64,000 bases of DNA, from positions 162,133-226,132 of the forward strand of contig NZ_PJJN01000031.1 in the NCBI RefSeq assembly GCF_002929825.1, given 5' to 3'. Position numbers and translations under genes: made by a program. This DNA is from Cryobacterium sp. Y29 (GTDB lineage Bacteria > Actinomycetota > Actinomycetes > Actinomycetales > Microbacteriaceae). Positions 1 through 8,390 of the stretch are shown here, piece by piece (positions within the stretch are counted from its first letter, which is position 1; each line of letters begins with the position of its first letter). Under the pieces are notes generated by a model. That model saw nothing but the letters and a program-made list of their open reading frames with translations, was not told the DNA's origin and made no database searches.

Positions 1-112
1 GGCCACCCTCGACCTGGCCCGGGTGCACGTGGCGAACTTCGACGCTGGCCCCGGCCTGATCGGCACGCTCGCCGTGCTTGGCGGGGCGGCCCCACGAGTA
101 TCGGTGCGTTAG
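1..112 (+). CDS. C-terminal end of a ROK-like kinase (partial)
   Basis: Only the last 36 codons lie in the window, read in the frame starting at base 2 and ending in TAG at 110-112. The tail contains DAGPGLIGTLAVLGG, which resembles the C-terminal helix of ROK-family sugar kinases and regulators, but this is too short for a firm call. The stop codon overlaps by a few bases the stop codon of the convergent M1 aminopeptidase gene. No terminator is visible between them. Confidence 0.35.
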   Translation, partial: ATLDLARVHVANFDAGPGLIGTLAVLGGAAPRVSVR

Positions 113-1437
113 AGGCTCGGCAGCGCGCTCTGCTGCACCCACCGGGCGACGAAGCCGCCGATCGCCCGACTGCCGGTGTGTTCGGAGAAGAAATCTACGA
201 AATCCTCGGTCGAGACCTGCCCGTATCGCCGAGCCGCCGTGTAGGCGCGCAGTGCCGCGAAGAAGGCCTCGTCACCGAGAGATTTGCGAATGGCGTGCAG
301 GGCGAGTGCGCCTCGTTTGTAGACACGGTCATCGAACATGGCGTGCGCGCCGGGGTCGCCGACGACGATGTCGCGGGGCAGCGCCGCAACCCGGCCGCGG
401 TGCAGCACAGCGAGGGCGTCGGCCGTGCGGCCACCGCGCTGCTCCTCCCAGAGCCATTCCGCGTAGCACGCGAAACCCTCCTGCAACCAGATGTCCTGCC
501 AGCGGGCCACGGTCAGGCTGTTGCCGTACCACTGGTGCGCCAGCTCGTGGGCGATCAGCCGGTCGCTGCCATGGTTGCCGTCAACATGGTTGCTGCCGAA
601 TATGGCCAGGCCGTGGGCCTCCAGAGGAATCTCCAACTCGTCCTCGGTCACGACGACAGAGTAAGACGCGAACGGATATGACCCGAACCGGTCGGCGAAG
701 AATGCGATCATTTCGGTGAGGCGGGCGAAGTCGGTTTCGACACGGGTCGCGAGTCGGGCGGGAAAGTACAGGCTGTGCGCGACGGGAGCGTCGGCCAGGT
801 CGCGGCGGCGGTAGCGGCCGATCAGCACCGTGGCCAGATAGGTCGCCATCGGCTCTCGCACATCGAAGGTCCAGCTGGTACGGCCGGAGCGGCTCGACCG
901 GCTCGATAGCACCCCGTTCGACACCACCGTGTAAGCCGATTCGCAGGCGATCTCGATGCGATAGGTGGCCTTGTCGCTCGGATGGTCGTTGCACGGAAAC
1001 CAGGACGCGGCACCACAGGGCTGTCCGGAGACGAGCACGCCGTCGTCGAGTTCTTCCCAGCCCACGTCGCCCCAGGCGCTCCGTACCGGATGCGGTGCCC
1101 CGCGATAGCGCACCACCACCTCAAACACGGCCCCGGCCGCGATCGTCGTGGCGAGACTGATGACGAGTTTGCGTGAAGAGTGCGTCACCTTGGTCGGCCG
1201 CGCACCGTTCACCAGAATTTTTTCGATGCTCAGCCCCGCGAAGTCGAGGCTGAACCGGTCGAGGGGCATGAGGGCGCGTGCGGTGATGATTGCGGTCGCG
1301 TTCAAATGGTTGGTGGCTACCCGATAGGAGAGATTCAGGTCGTAATGTTCCGCCGTGTAGCCGCCATTGCCGCCGGTGGGAATATAGGGGTCGCCAGCAC
1401 TAATCGAGCCGTAGGTCGTGCGCACAGTCTGAGCCAT
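109..1437 (-). CDS. M1-family zinc aminopeptidase
   Basis: A 442-residue metallopeptidase. The zinc site is HELAH at residues 297-301, followed after 18 residues by the third ligand in LQEG (Glu320), the gluzincin HEXXH-X18-E pattern. The usual GxMEN exopeptidase motif is replaced by PLEAHGLA at 271-278, which keeps the glutamate. It is shorter than PepN (about 850 residues) and lacks the long C-terminal helical domain, like many actinobacterial M1 proteins. No signal peptide is visible. It starts 18 bp after the stop of the pls-like synthetase on the same strand, behind an AAGGAAT ribosome site, so the two are probably one operon. From the epsilon-poly-lysine systems I recall, pls-type synthetases can be accompanied by M1 peptidases that degrade the polymer. 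That role is inferred here. Confidence 0.9.
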   Translation of the reverse strand: MAQTVRTTYGSISAGDPYIPTGGNGGYTAEHYDLNLSYRVATNHLNATAIITARALMPLDRFSLDFAGLSIEKILVNGARPTKVTHSSRKLVISLATTIAAGAVFEVVVRYRGAPHPVRSAWGDVGWEELDDGVLVSGQPCGAASWFPCNDHPSDKATYRIEIACESAYTVVSNGVLSSRSSRSGRTSWTFDVREPMATYLATVLIGRYRRRDLADAPVAHSLYFPARLATRVETDFARLTEMIAFFADRFGSYPFASYSVVVTEDELEIPLEAHGLAIFGSNHVDGNHGSDRLIAHELAHQWYGNSLTVARWQDIWLQEGFACYAEWLWEEQRGGRTADALAVLHRGRVAALPRDIVVGDPGAHAMFDDRVYKRGALALHAIRKSLGDEAFFAALRAYTAARRYGQVSTEDFVDFFSEHTGSRAIGGFVARWVQQSALPSL

Positions 1438-1455
1438 CGTCTTACTATTCCTTGC

Positions 1456-4400
1456 TCAACGATCCCACGGCGGCTGGCGCCACGGCGTGATCGGGTTGCC
1501 CGACCAGAGCGAACCCGGCGGCACCCGTTCGCCGCGCATCACCAGAGAGCCGGGCCCGACCGTCGCCCCGGCATCGATGGACGCCGCCGGCAGGATGACT
1601 CCGTTCGGGCCGAGCGTGGCGCCCTCGGCGAGCACGACCGCGTCGAGTTGCATGATGCGATCGTGAAACAGGTGGGTCTGCACGACACAGCCGCGGTTCA
1701 CCGTGCTGCCGGCGCCCAGCCGCACCAGGTCAGCTTCGGGCAGCCAGTAGGTTTCGCACCAGACGCCCTTTCCCACGGTGGCGCCGAGGGTGCGCAGCCA
1801 CACGGCGAGCGCCGGCGTGCCTGAGGCTTTCTCCGCGAACCAGGGTCGGGCAACCATCTCGACGAAGCTGTCTGAGACCTCGTTGCGCCAGATGAACGAG
1901 GACCAGAGCGGATGCTCCGACGCGTCGATGCGCCCGACCAGCGTCCACTTGACCACTGTCGTGACCCCGGCCGCCACCGCACCCGCCGTGAGCATGACCA
2001 CACCCGAGAGACCGATCGCCGCGCCGAGGCCGAGCTGCAGCCACAGCAGGTCCAGCAGTGCGAGCACCAGAAGCGCGATCCACGCGGTGGTGAAGCCGGC
2101 CACGATGCGCAGTAGTTCCCACAGCGACCGGGCTATTTTCAGGCGAACGGGAGGGTGGAAGGTTCGCGAGTCGTCGGCATCCGTTTGTCTGCGGCGCAGG
2201 CGGGCCGGCGGGTTGCCGAGCCAGCTCGAGCCGCGTTTGGCCTTGCGAGGCGTCGACGAAAGCACCGCGACGAGCCCGTTGCGCGGCACGGTGCGGCCGG
2301 GGCCGGCCATGCCGCTGTTGCCGAGGAAGGCCCGGCGGCCTACCTTGGCGGGCCCGATGTGCATCCAGCCGCCGCCAAGTTCGTAGCAGGCGACCATGGT
2401 GTCGTCGGCGAGGAATGCGGCTGGCGCGATGGTCGTCAGTGAGGGCAGCAGCAACACGGTTGATGCCTCGACATCGGCACCGACTTTAGCCCCGAGCAGC
2501 CGCAGCCAGGTGGGCGTGAGCAGGCTCGCGTAGACCGGAAATAACACGGTGCGGGCGCCGTCGAGAATACGTTCGGTCATCCAGACCTGCCAGCCGATGC
2601 GGCTGCGCACCGGATAGTAGCCTTCCCGCAGGCCCACTCCGAGCCCGCGCACGAAGATAATCACCAAAAGTGCGTAGGCGAGCCCGCCGACGACGACGGC
2701 TACCGGCATGATCAGGGCTGCGCGCAGCGCGGCAACGCCGAGGTTATCGGCGTCGCCGATAGCGGCGCCGACAACGAGCACGCCGAGCACGATTGCGATC
2801 GTGGGGATGGCGGTCATCGCCACCGATCCGGCCGCGAAGGCGCCGAGCCAGCGACTGGCACGCGGCGGGCGTTCGGCCGGCCACGGGCGGCGGCCCGACC
2901 CCACGCGGTGAGCAGGGGAACCGGCCCACCGCTCTCCGGCTGGTACACGCGACGAGACCACGGAACCGGGTTCAACCTCGGCGCCGTTGCCAACGTGGGC
3001 GCCCCCGAGCAGGGTGCTGCGGGAACCGATCCGGGCATCGGCACCGACATGCACATGGCCGATGCGCAGCACGTCCCCGTCGATCCAGTGTCCGGCCAGG
3101 TCGACCTCGGGTTCGATCGAGGCCTGCGCGCCGATGGTGAGCAGCCCGGTAACCGGGGGCAACGAGTGCAGGTCGACGTCGGAGCTGATCTCAGCGCCGA
3201 GGGCCCGCGCGTAGTAACTGATCCAGGGCGCCCCGGCAAGGCTCGCCGCGTCGACGAGCAGCGCGATCTGCTCGGCCAGCCATAGCCGCAAGTGCACGGA
3301 CCCGCCCCGCGGATAGTTGCCTGGCATCACGTCGTGCAGCAACAGTCGGGCCGCCACGACCGCGATGAGCATTTTGCCGGGCGGGGTCACGAACAGCACA
3401 AATCCGAGCGCCACCCACCACCACGACAGGGTCGGGCCGAAGGTTGCGCCGGCCAGGCTGAGCAGATTGTTGGCGATGGCGAGGTAAACCAGCCAGCGGG
3501 CGCCGCTCAGCACGTGCATCGGAATGCCGAGCACCGTCTGTGCGAATTGGCTGCGAGCCGGAGTGGGCAGCACCTGCCGCACTGCCGGCGGTGTCACGGG
3601 GGTGCGGGCGTCGAGTTCCTCGGCGAGCGACCCGATACGCGGGTGGTCGTACAAATCGGCGACGGTGGTTTCGGGGTGGCGGGCGCGCACGGCCGACACG
3701 AATTGGGCGGCCGAGAGCGAGCCGCCGCCCTGGGCGAAGAAATCATCGTCGGGTCCGGTCACCGGCACCCCTAAAATCGATGCCCATGCCTCCGCCAGCC
3801 AGGCCGCCGTCGGTGACAGCACCCCCGCATCGTCGTCCGACCCGGGCTGCGTAGCGGGCAATGGCCACGGCAATGCCGCCCGGTCGACCTTGCCCGAGGT
3901 ACGGGTGGGTAGCGCATCGACGATGGCGAGCAGCGGCACGAGCGCGGCGGGTAGTTCTTCCCGCAGCCTGGCGATTGCGGCCTGCCGGTCGAATGGCGTT
4001 CCGGCAGTCGCAAGGGCGATATAGCCGACTAGAACGTGGTTGCCGGCAGGGGTGGTCTGCACCACGGCGGCACCGCCGGCCACTCCGTCGAGGGCGCCCA
4101 GGGCGGCATCCACTTCGCCGAGTTCGATACGTCGCCCGCCGAGTTTCACCTGGTCGTCGGCTCGGCCGGCGAAGACCAGACCGGCCCGGTCGAAACGCAC
4201 GAGGTCGCCGCTACGGTAGGCGCGGTGCCAGCCGAGCTCGTCGTGCGGAGCATACTTCTCGGCGTCTTTCTCGGCGTCGAGGTAACGGGCCAGACCCACG
4301 CCGCCGATGATGAGTTCGCCGGTCTCCCCCTCGGCGACCCGGTTGCCGTGAGCGTCGACGACGGCGAGGTCCCAGCCGTCGAGCGGCAGGCCAATGCGCA

Positions 4401-5415
4401 TCTCACCGACACCGTCGACGAGTGCGCCGCAGGCCACGACAGTCGCTTCGGTGGGGCCGTAGGTGTTCCACACTTCCCGGCCGCGGGCATTGATGCGGGC
4501 GACCAGTTCGGGCGGGCAGGCCTCACCGCCGAAGATCAGCAGCCGCACTGCCTCAAGCGATTCTTCCGGCCAGAGTGCGGCGAGGGTTGGCACGGTCGAG
4601 ACGACCGTGATGCCGTGCGCGATCAGCCAGGGACCAAGATCGGCACCGCTGCGCACCAGGGAGCGCGGGGCCGGCACCAGGCAGGCGCCGTTGCGCCAGG
4701 CCAGCCACATCTCTTCACAGCTCGCGTCGAAGGCCACTGACAGACCGGCCAGAACCCGGTCGCTGGTGCCAATCGGCTCGTCGCGCAGAAACAGGCCGGC
4801 CTCGGCGTCTACGAAGGCGGCCGCTGAACGATGCGTGACCGCGACGCCCTTGGGTACGCCCGTCGAGCCGGAGGTGAAGATGATCCATGCGTCGTCGCCG
4901 GGCGTGGGAATGCTGCCATTCGGAAAGACCAATGCCGGGTCGTCGTGCGGGGGCACGGGGCGCCCCCGGAGCGACTGCAGGTCGAGGCCCGCACGCGGCG
5001 CAAAAAAACTGCTCTCCCCGATGATGCCAACCACGCGGGCCTCGGCAAAGACCAGCCGTGCGCGTTCTTCCGGGTCGTCGGCGTCGACGGGAACGTAGGC
5101 GGCCCCCACGAACAACGTGGCCAGAATCGACACATACAGGTCACGCGTACCAGAGGGAATGCGAATGCCCACGGTGTCCCCTCGGCGCACTCCGGCCAGG
5201 CTCAGCGCGTTCGCCTGGGCCTGCACGCGCTGCAGCATGCCGCGATAACTGATGGTGCCGACCGCGTCTTCCAAGGCCAGGGCATCGGGATACTGCGCCG
5301 CGGTCTGCGACAGGATGTCGACCAGGGTGCGGGCGGGCTTTGCCCGGTGGCCCGCCACGAGCACAGCCTGGGTGTGCCCACTGTCGCCAGCTGGGCTGTA
5401 CTGGTGCTCGCTCAC
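1456..5415 (-). CDS. Pls/PosA-type NRPS-like poly(amino acid) synthetase
   Basis: A 1319-residue membrane synthetase, about the length of epsilon-poly-L-lysine synthetase Pls. The adenylation domain spans roughly residues 30-515, with IIFTSGSTGVPKG at 178-190, FDASCEEMW at 229-237, NTYGPTE at 317-323, YRSGDL at 400-405 and the catalytic lysine in RTSGK (K509). The carrier domain follows, with its phosphopantetheine serine in GGGSL (Ser566). The C-terminal half alternates hydrophobic membrane segments with three hexapeptide-rich soluble domains, for example around GSRSTLLGG, matching the Pls architecture and lacking a normal condensation or thioesterase domain. Reading the substrate-pocket residues against PheA gives D-A-E-S-I-G-T-V-V-K. 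The glutamate at the 239 position suits a basic amino acid. GTG start behind GAGGAGT. The product is not proven. Confidence 0.88.
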   Translation of the reverse strand: MSEHQYSPAGDSGHTQAVLVAGHRAKPARTLVDILSQTAAQYPDALALEDAVGTISYRGMLQRVQAQANALSLAGVRRGDTVGIRIPSGTRDLYVSILATLFVGAAYVPVDADDPEERARLVFAEARVVGIIGESSFFAPRAGLDLQSLRGRPVPPHDDPALVFPNGSIPTPGDDAWIIFTSGSTGVPKGVAVTHRSAAAFVDAEAGLFLRDEPIGTSDRVLAGLSVAFDASCEEMWLAWRNGACLVPAPRSLVRSGADLGPWLIAHGITVVSTVPTLAALWPEESLEAVRLLIFGGEACPPELVARINARGREVWNTYGPTEATVVACGALVDGVGEMRIGLPLDGWDLAVVDAHGNRVAEGETGELIIGGVGLARYLDAEKDAEKYAPHDELGWHRAYRSGDLVRFDRAGLVFAGRADDQVKLGGRRIELGEVDAALGALDGVAGGAAVVQTTPAGNHVLVGYIALATAGTPFDRQAAIARLREELPAALVPLLAIVDALPTRTSGKVDRAALPWPLPATQPGSDDDAGVLSPTAAWLAEAWASILGVPVTGPDDDFFAQGGGSLSAAQFVSAVRARHPETTVADLYDHPRIGSLAEELDARTPVTPPAVRQVLPTPARSQFAQTVLGIPMHVLSGARWLVYLAIANNLLSLAGATFGPTLSWWWVALGFVLFVTPPGKMLIAVVAARLLLHDVMPGNYPRGGSVHLRLWLAEQIALLVDAASLAGAPWISYYARALGAEISSDVDLHSLPPVTGLLTIGAQASIEPEVDLAGHWIDGDVLRIGHVHVGADARIGSRSTLLGGAHVGNGAEVEPGSVVSSRVPAGERWAGSPAHRVGSGRRPWPAERPPRASRWLGAFAAGSVAMTAIPTIAIVLGVLVVGAAIGDADNLGVAALRAALIMPVAVVVGGLAYALLVIIFVRGLGVGLREGYYPVRSRIGWQVWMTERILDGARTVLFPVYASLLTPTWLRLLGAKVGADVEASTVLLLPSLTTIAPAAFLADDTMVACYELGGGWMHIGPAKVGRRAFLGNSGMAGPGRTVPRNGLVAVLSSTPRKAKRGSSWLGNPPARLRRRQTDADDSRTFHPPVRLKIARSLWELLRIVAGFTTAWIALLVLALLDLLWLQLGLGAAIGLSGVVMLTAGAVAAGVTTVVKWTLVGRIDASEHPLWSSFIWRNEVSDSFVEMVARPWFAEKASGTPALAVWLRTLGATVGKGVWCETYWLPEADLVRLGAGSTVNRGCVVQTHLFHDRIMQLDAVVLAEGATLGPNGVILPAASIDAGATVGPGSLVMRGERVPPGSLWSGNPITPWRQPPWDR

Positions 5416-5688
5416 ACGACTCCTCGTTCAGGTCGTGGCACTTGTACGGCACGCCGCGAAAGTAACAGTCTAGAACTCTCTCGGCACGCGCGGGTGCTGC
5501 AGACGATCGAGGCGGTCTTTGGTTTGTCGCCACTCGGCGTTGTAGCCGCCCCATCACGAACATCTGGAAGTAGACGCCAGTGCACGGGTTCCCCTGTGAG
5601 GTCTCCTCGCTGAGCCCCTTAGGGTCGATGGTCCTGGCCGAGTAGGACAAGGACCATCACGAGCCGAAACGAATATCCGGCAGTCCGG
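5416..5688. other. Intergenic region before the pls-like operon
   Basis: No convincing gene is seen here. Reading leftward, it carries the ribosome site and presumably the promoter of the pls-like gene. At 5627-5658 there is an inverted repeat (GATGGTCCT and its complement around a 14-nt loop). It lies 31 bp beyond the stop of the DUF2834 gene and may end that transcript, although no T-run follows. Confidence 0.4.
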
Positions 5689-6033
5689 TCAATCAAGCGC
5701 CTTCACTCGCGCCGTTTCCAGAGCGCGCTCGCGCATCGCGAGGAAGAGCGGGAACGTGAAGGCGAAGGCGGTGACTCCCGAGAGGGCGACGTACAGCCAG
5801 CCCCGCTTCATGCCGAGCCGTCGCGCCTCGACGATGATCAGGATGCTCCCGGCCACCGCTGCGATGAGCAAGTCAACGGTGAGCGACGAGACCGCCGGTC
5901 CACTGTCCACCCAGTCGACGATGAAGTCGCGCATCTGCACGATCGCGACAACGTTGTAGGTCCAGGTTCCAGCGAGCCCGGCGAGACTCAGTCCGAGGTA
6001 GACGAGAGCGAGCGGCGTCCAGTGTTTCATCAT
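5689..6033 (-). CDS. DUF2834 small membrane protein
   Basis: About 114 residues beginning MMKHWTPLALVYLGL. It has three to four hydrophobic segments and the DUF2834-like pattern of an N-terminal WT(P)LALVYL helix, an RDFIVDW stretch, a second helix around LLIAAVAGSILIIVEARRLG, and a third around GVTAFAFTFPLFLAMRER. The reading frame is open further upstream to 6177, but the earlier part is polar and has no ribosome site, so I take the ATG pair at 6028-6033. A CATAATG sequence just upstream could be a -10 element. Function unknown; the family is often found near membrane or pigment genes. Confidence 0.7.
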   Translation of the reverse strand: MMKHWTPLALVYLGLSLAGLAGTWTYNVVAIVQMRDFIVDWVDSGPAVSSLTVDLLIAAVAGSILIIVEARRLGMKRGWLYVALSGVTAFAFTFPLFLAMRERALETARVKALD

Positions 6034-6234
6034 GCCGACATTATGCCCGCCGCAGGTTTGGGACAGGCCCTTGTTGGATCTTTCTGCCAACGGGGACTTC
6101 CAGAACAATTGCTCGACGAAATCAACGGACTGCCCTGAACCAGCGAAAATCTGCATCACCCCAACGACCCGACACATCGAGCGTATGGAATTGAGAAATC
6201 AATCCGTTCTCAAACCGCACTTCTGGTTGTTCTC

Positions 6235-6309
6235 TGGTGCCCCTGGAGGGATTCGAACCCCCGGCCATTTCCTTAGGACGGAATTGCTCTTCCACTGAGC
6301 TACAGAGGC
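6235..6309 (-). tRNA. tRNA-Arg (anticodon CCU)
   Basis: Read on the minus strand, the sequence starts GCCTCTG and ends CAGGGGC-A-CCA, giving a 7-bp acceptor stem with one G-U pair. The D arm (GCTC...GAGC) and T arm with GGTTCGAATCC are present. The anticodon stem ATTCC/GGAAT encloses loop GTCCTAA, so the anticodon is CCT, reading AGG. The 3' CCA is encoded. Confidence 0.95.
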
Positions 6310-6451
6310 GGGCTTAGCAAGTTTAGCCGATCAGTCCGCACAGTCGAGCGCGCCACCCGCGTTGTCGCGGGGCAAGCTCTGCCCCGTCAATACGCTCGTG
6401 ATCGTGCCGTCGATTTCGGCACTTCTGTTGGCCGCGCATCAGAGCGTGGTC

Positions 6452-6949
6452 CTAGGCGGCCGGAGCCAGATAGGCGTCCCATTCCTGCTCGGGGCGCTCG
6501 ACTCCCCGTACAATCCAGGTCGTGCCCTGCGGCATCCGTGGGGTGAAGCGCAGCTTCCAGCCCATTTCGGCCGGGGTGTGGTCGCTCTTGAGGTTATTGC
6601 ACCGCAGGCAACACGCGGCGAGGTTGTCCCAGGTATCACGGCCACCGCGCGAACGCGGCAACACGTGGTCGATCGTGGCAGCCGACTTGCCGCAGTAGCA
6701 GCAGCGATGCTCGTCACGGCGCAAGACTCCCCGGCGACTGACCGGAACCAGGCGCGACATGGGGATCCGCACGTACCGCGTGAGCAGAATGACGCTCGGG
6801 CGATCCCACGAGCCGGAGGTCGCGAAAACGGGGTGTCCCTGATCGGACTGCACGATCGTCGCTTTCTGGTTCATCACCAGAATGAGCGCTCGTTTGAACG
6901 AGACGACGGCGAGGGGCTCGTAGCCCGCATTGAGTACCAGTGTGCGCAT
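6452..6949 (-). CDS. HNH endonuclease
   Basis: A 165-residue protein starting MRTLVLNAGYEPL. The HNH core is CCYCGKSAATIDHVLPRS followed by a second Cys pair in CCLRCNN, with the metal-binding DH and the final N-LKSDHTP. This is the conserved actinobacterial stand-alone HNH protein, whose cellular role is unknown; it is not linked to a phage or restriction gene here. The start is set by AGGAAG 4 bp before ATG at 6947-6949. The frame is open upstream to 7045, but that part looks non-coding and runs into a terminator hairpin. Confidence 0.85.
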   Translation of the reverse strand: MRTLVLNAGYEPLAVVSFKRALILVMNQKATIVQSDQGHPVFATSGSWDRPSVILLTRYVRIPMSRLVPVSRRGVLRRDEHRCCYCGKSAATIDHVLPRSRGGRDTWDNLAACCLRCNNLKSDHTPAEMGWKLRFTPRMPQGTTWIVRGVERPEQEWDAYLAPAA

Positions 6950-7043
6950 GCGCTTCCTTTCGAAGGAGACTGGACGGCTTCCAGCCATTCGAACTACATC
7001 CGATGCGTAAAGAACAGGAGCACGACGGGGCGAAAAAGAGTAC

Positions 7044-7073
7044 AAAAAAAGGCGCTGTCACAATGACAACGCC
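7044..7073 (-). terminator. Rho-independent terminator
   Basis: On the minus strand GGCGTTGTCA and TGACAGCGCC pair around a 3-nt loop, followed by seven T residues. It overlaps the last codons of the small ORF at 7058-7171 and separates that ORF from the HNH gene. Confidence 0.8.
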
Positions 7074-7171
7074 TTCTGGCTGCTCACACAGCTTTTCTCG
7101 CTCTGACAACTATGCCGAAAGCACTCGCGACCGCGCACATCCATGGTGTGGATAGTGCGTCGCTCATGCAT
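7058..7171 (-). CDS. Small ORF (37 residues) with strong ribosome site
   Basis: An ATG at 7169-7171 is preceded by AAAGGAG with about 6 bp spacing, one of the best ribosome sites in this region. The frame encodes 37 residues beginning MHERRTIHTMDVRGRE, basic and with three cysteines (17, 22, 28), and stops inside the terminator hairpin at 7051-7073. I do not recognise a family. The start signal followed at once by a terminator suggests a real small gene or a translated leader. Confidence 0.45.
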   Translation of the reverse strand: MHERRTIHTMDVRGRECFRHSCQSEKSCVSSQKALSL

Positions 7172-7219
7172 TGGCTCTCCTTTTGAACCTACAAACTACA
7201 TCAGGGCACTAGGTTAACC

Positions 7220-7260
7220 CACAAATGGCGCAACAGGTGAACCTGTATGCGCCATTTGTG
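7220..7260. repeat. Long near-perfect inverted repeat
   Basis: CACAAATGGCGCA and its reverse complement flank an inner ACAGGT-GA-ACCTGT, giving about 19 bp of pairing with one bulged base. It lies 36 bp after the stop codon of the NlpC/P60 gene and no T-run follows on either strand. It may be a 3'-end stem or an operator. Confidence 0.65.
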
Positions 7261-7295
7261 TGAGCTGTAACCCAGTGTTCACAGGAAGGGGCGAA

Positions 7296-8126
7296 TTAGA
7301 TGCCGATTCGCACGATGTAGTAGTCGCTGGTCCAGATGGGCTGAATCCGCACGGACTGGCCGGTATACGGCGCGTGCAGGATGTTTCCGTTGCCCGCATA
7401 GAAACCATCGTGACCGTCCATGATCACCAGATCGCCTGGCACGGCGTCCTCGATCGAGATCTTCGTTCCGGCCGCTCCCTGGCCCACAGAGGAGTGCGGC
7501 AGGCTGATCCCGAATTGCGCGTAAACGTACATGATGAAGCCGGAGCAGTCGAACCCGGCCGGTGTGGCGCCGCCATAGACGTACGGTGTGCCCTGGTACT
7601 GCGAGGCAACATTGAAAACGGATGCGAGGTCGAAATTCGGGTACGTCGGGTTTGCCAGGAAGTCAGCAACACTCGGACCGGAATAGCTCGCTGCATAGGT
7701 CGTCATCTGCGCGGCGACCTCAACACGACGGGTTTCCGCGGCGGCGGCAGCGACGGTTGCAGCGGCGGCGGCCGCAAGCTCTTCGGGCGTGGTAGCAGTG
7801 AACCCTTCGCGAGCGACGCTCACGGTTGCCGCCTGAGCATCGACCTCAACGGCCTGCGCCTGTGTCTTGGACATCTCCGTGGACTCGGTGGCCTTGAAGG
7901 AGACGTCTTTCGAGCCGGGAGCAAAGGCATATGCCGGAAGCGCCATGGTGGCAACGAGTCCGGTAGCGAGGGTCATGACGACGATATTGGCGATACCGCC
8001 ACGTCGCTTCTTCGGGGCCGCTCGAGGCAGGGCGCCGTTGGGGCGTACCGACGATTCCACTTTTTCCAGAGAATCCACGGTTCGGCTCAGCCCGCGACGG
8101 GACCGTCTCTTTCCTGATGCAGCCAA
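7296..8126 (-). CDS. Secreted NlpC/P60 cell-wall hydrolase
   Basis: 276 residues. A basic N-terminus is followed by a hydrophobic export segment at about 44-68 ending in ALPAYA, then a low-complexity Ala-rich linker with coiled-coil tendency, and a C-terminal NlpC/P60 domain from about 170. The catalytic cysteine is in FDCSGF, the histidine in DGHDGFYAG, and a third polar residue in LHAP. Such enzymes cut the D-Glu to diamino-acid bond in peptidoglycan stems, usually at division or growth sites. TTG is the likely start because GGAGG lies 7 bp upstream. A leader of more than 150 bases with several possible stems precedes it. Confidence 0.88.
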   Translation of the reverse strand: MAASGKRRSRRGLSRTVDSLEKVESSVRPNGALPRAAPKKRRGGIANIVVMTLATGLVATMALPAYAFAPGSKDVSFKATESTEMSKTQAQAVEVDAQAATVSVAREGFTATTPEELAAAAAATVAAAAAETRRVEVAAQMTTYAASYSGPSVADFLANPTYPNFDLASVFNVASQYQGTPYVYGGATPAGFDCSGFIMYVYAQFGISLPHSSVGQGAAGTKISIEDAVPGDLVIMDGHDGFYAGNGNILHAPYTGQSVRIQPIWTSDYYIVRIGI

Positions 8127-8300
8127 AGTTTTAACCTCCGGCGCCTCGACAACACGAGGTTGTCGTCCCGTCCACTTCGCTAATCGCGGGTGTGTTCGTA
8201 AATCAAGAGACAGGGCAGGCGTCTTGACTAGAGTCCTTCGACCTTTCCTGGCCTGTGGGACTCCCCGAGGTTACAAGAGCGACGCTCATTTGTCACCCTG
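8127..8300 (-). promoter_or_regulatory. Structured 5' leader of the NlpC/P60 gene (candidate)
   Basis: The 5' side of the hydrolase gene contains a stem CGACAAC/GTTGTCG at 8146-8164, just before the GGAGG ribosome site, and a GGGGAGTCCC stretch further upstream. Cell-wall hydrolase genes in actinobacteria are often controlled by c-di-AMP (ydaO) riboswitches. I could not recognise the conserved ydaO core here, so this is only a candidate regulated leader. Confidence 0.3.
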
Positions 8301-8390
8301 AAGCGGCACATTTCTAACGGATTGGTAACGAACCTGCGAGCGGGTCGAGACGACTGGCTCGATTCACGGCGCTGCGAACCCGGTGCAATT

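Noticed and set aside
5141..5650. 169-residue frame over the pls-like start region
   Set aside because: It overlaps the true pls-like gene in another frame and has no ribosome site or conserved motif.
8127..8300. Firm ydaO riboswitch call
   Set aside because: The conserved core was not identified by eye; kept only as a low-confidence leader.
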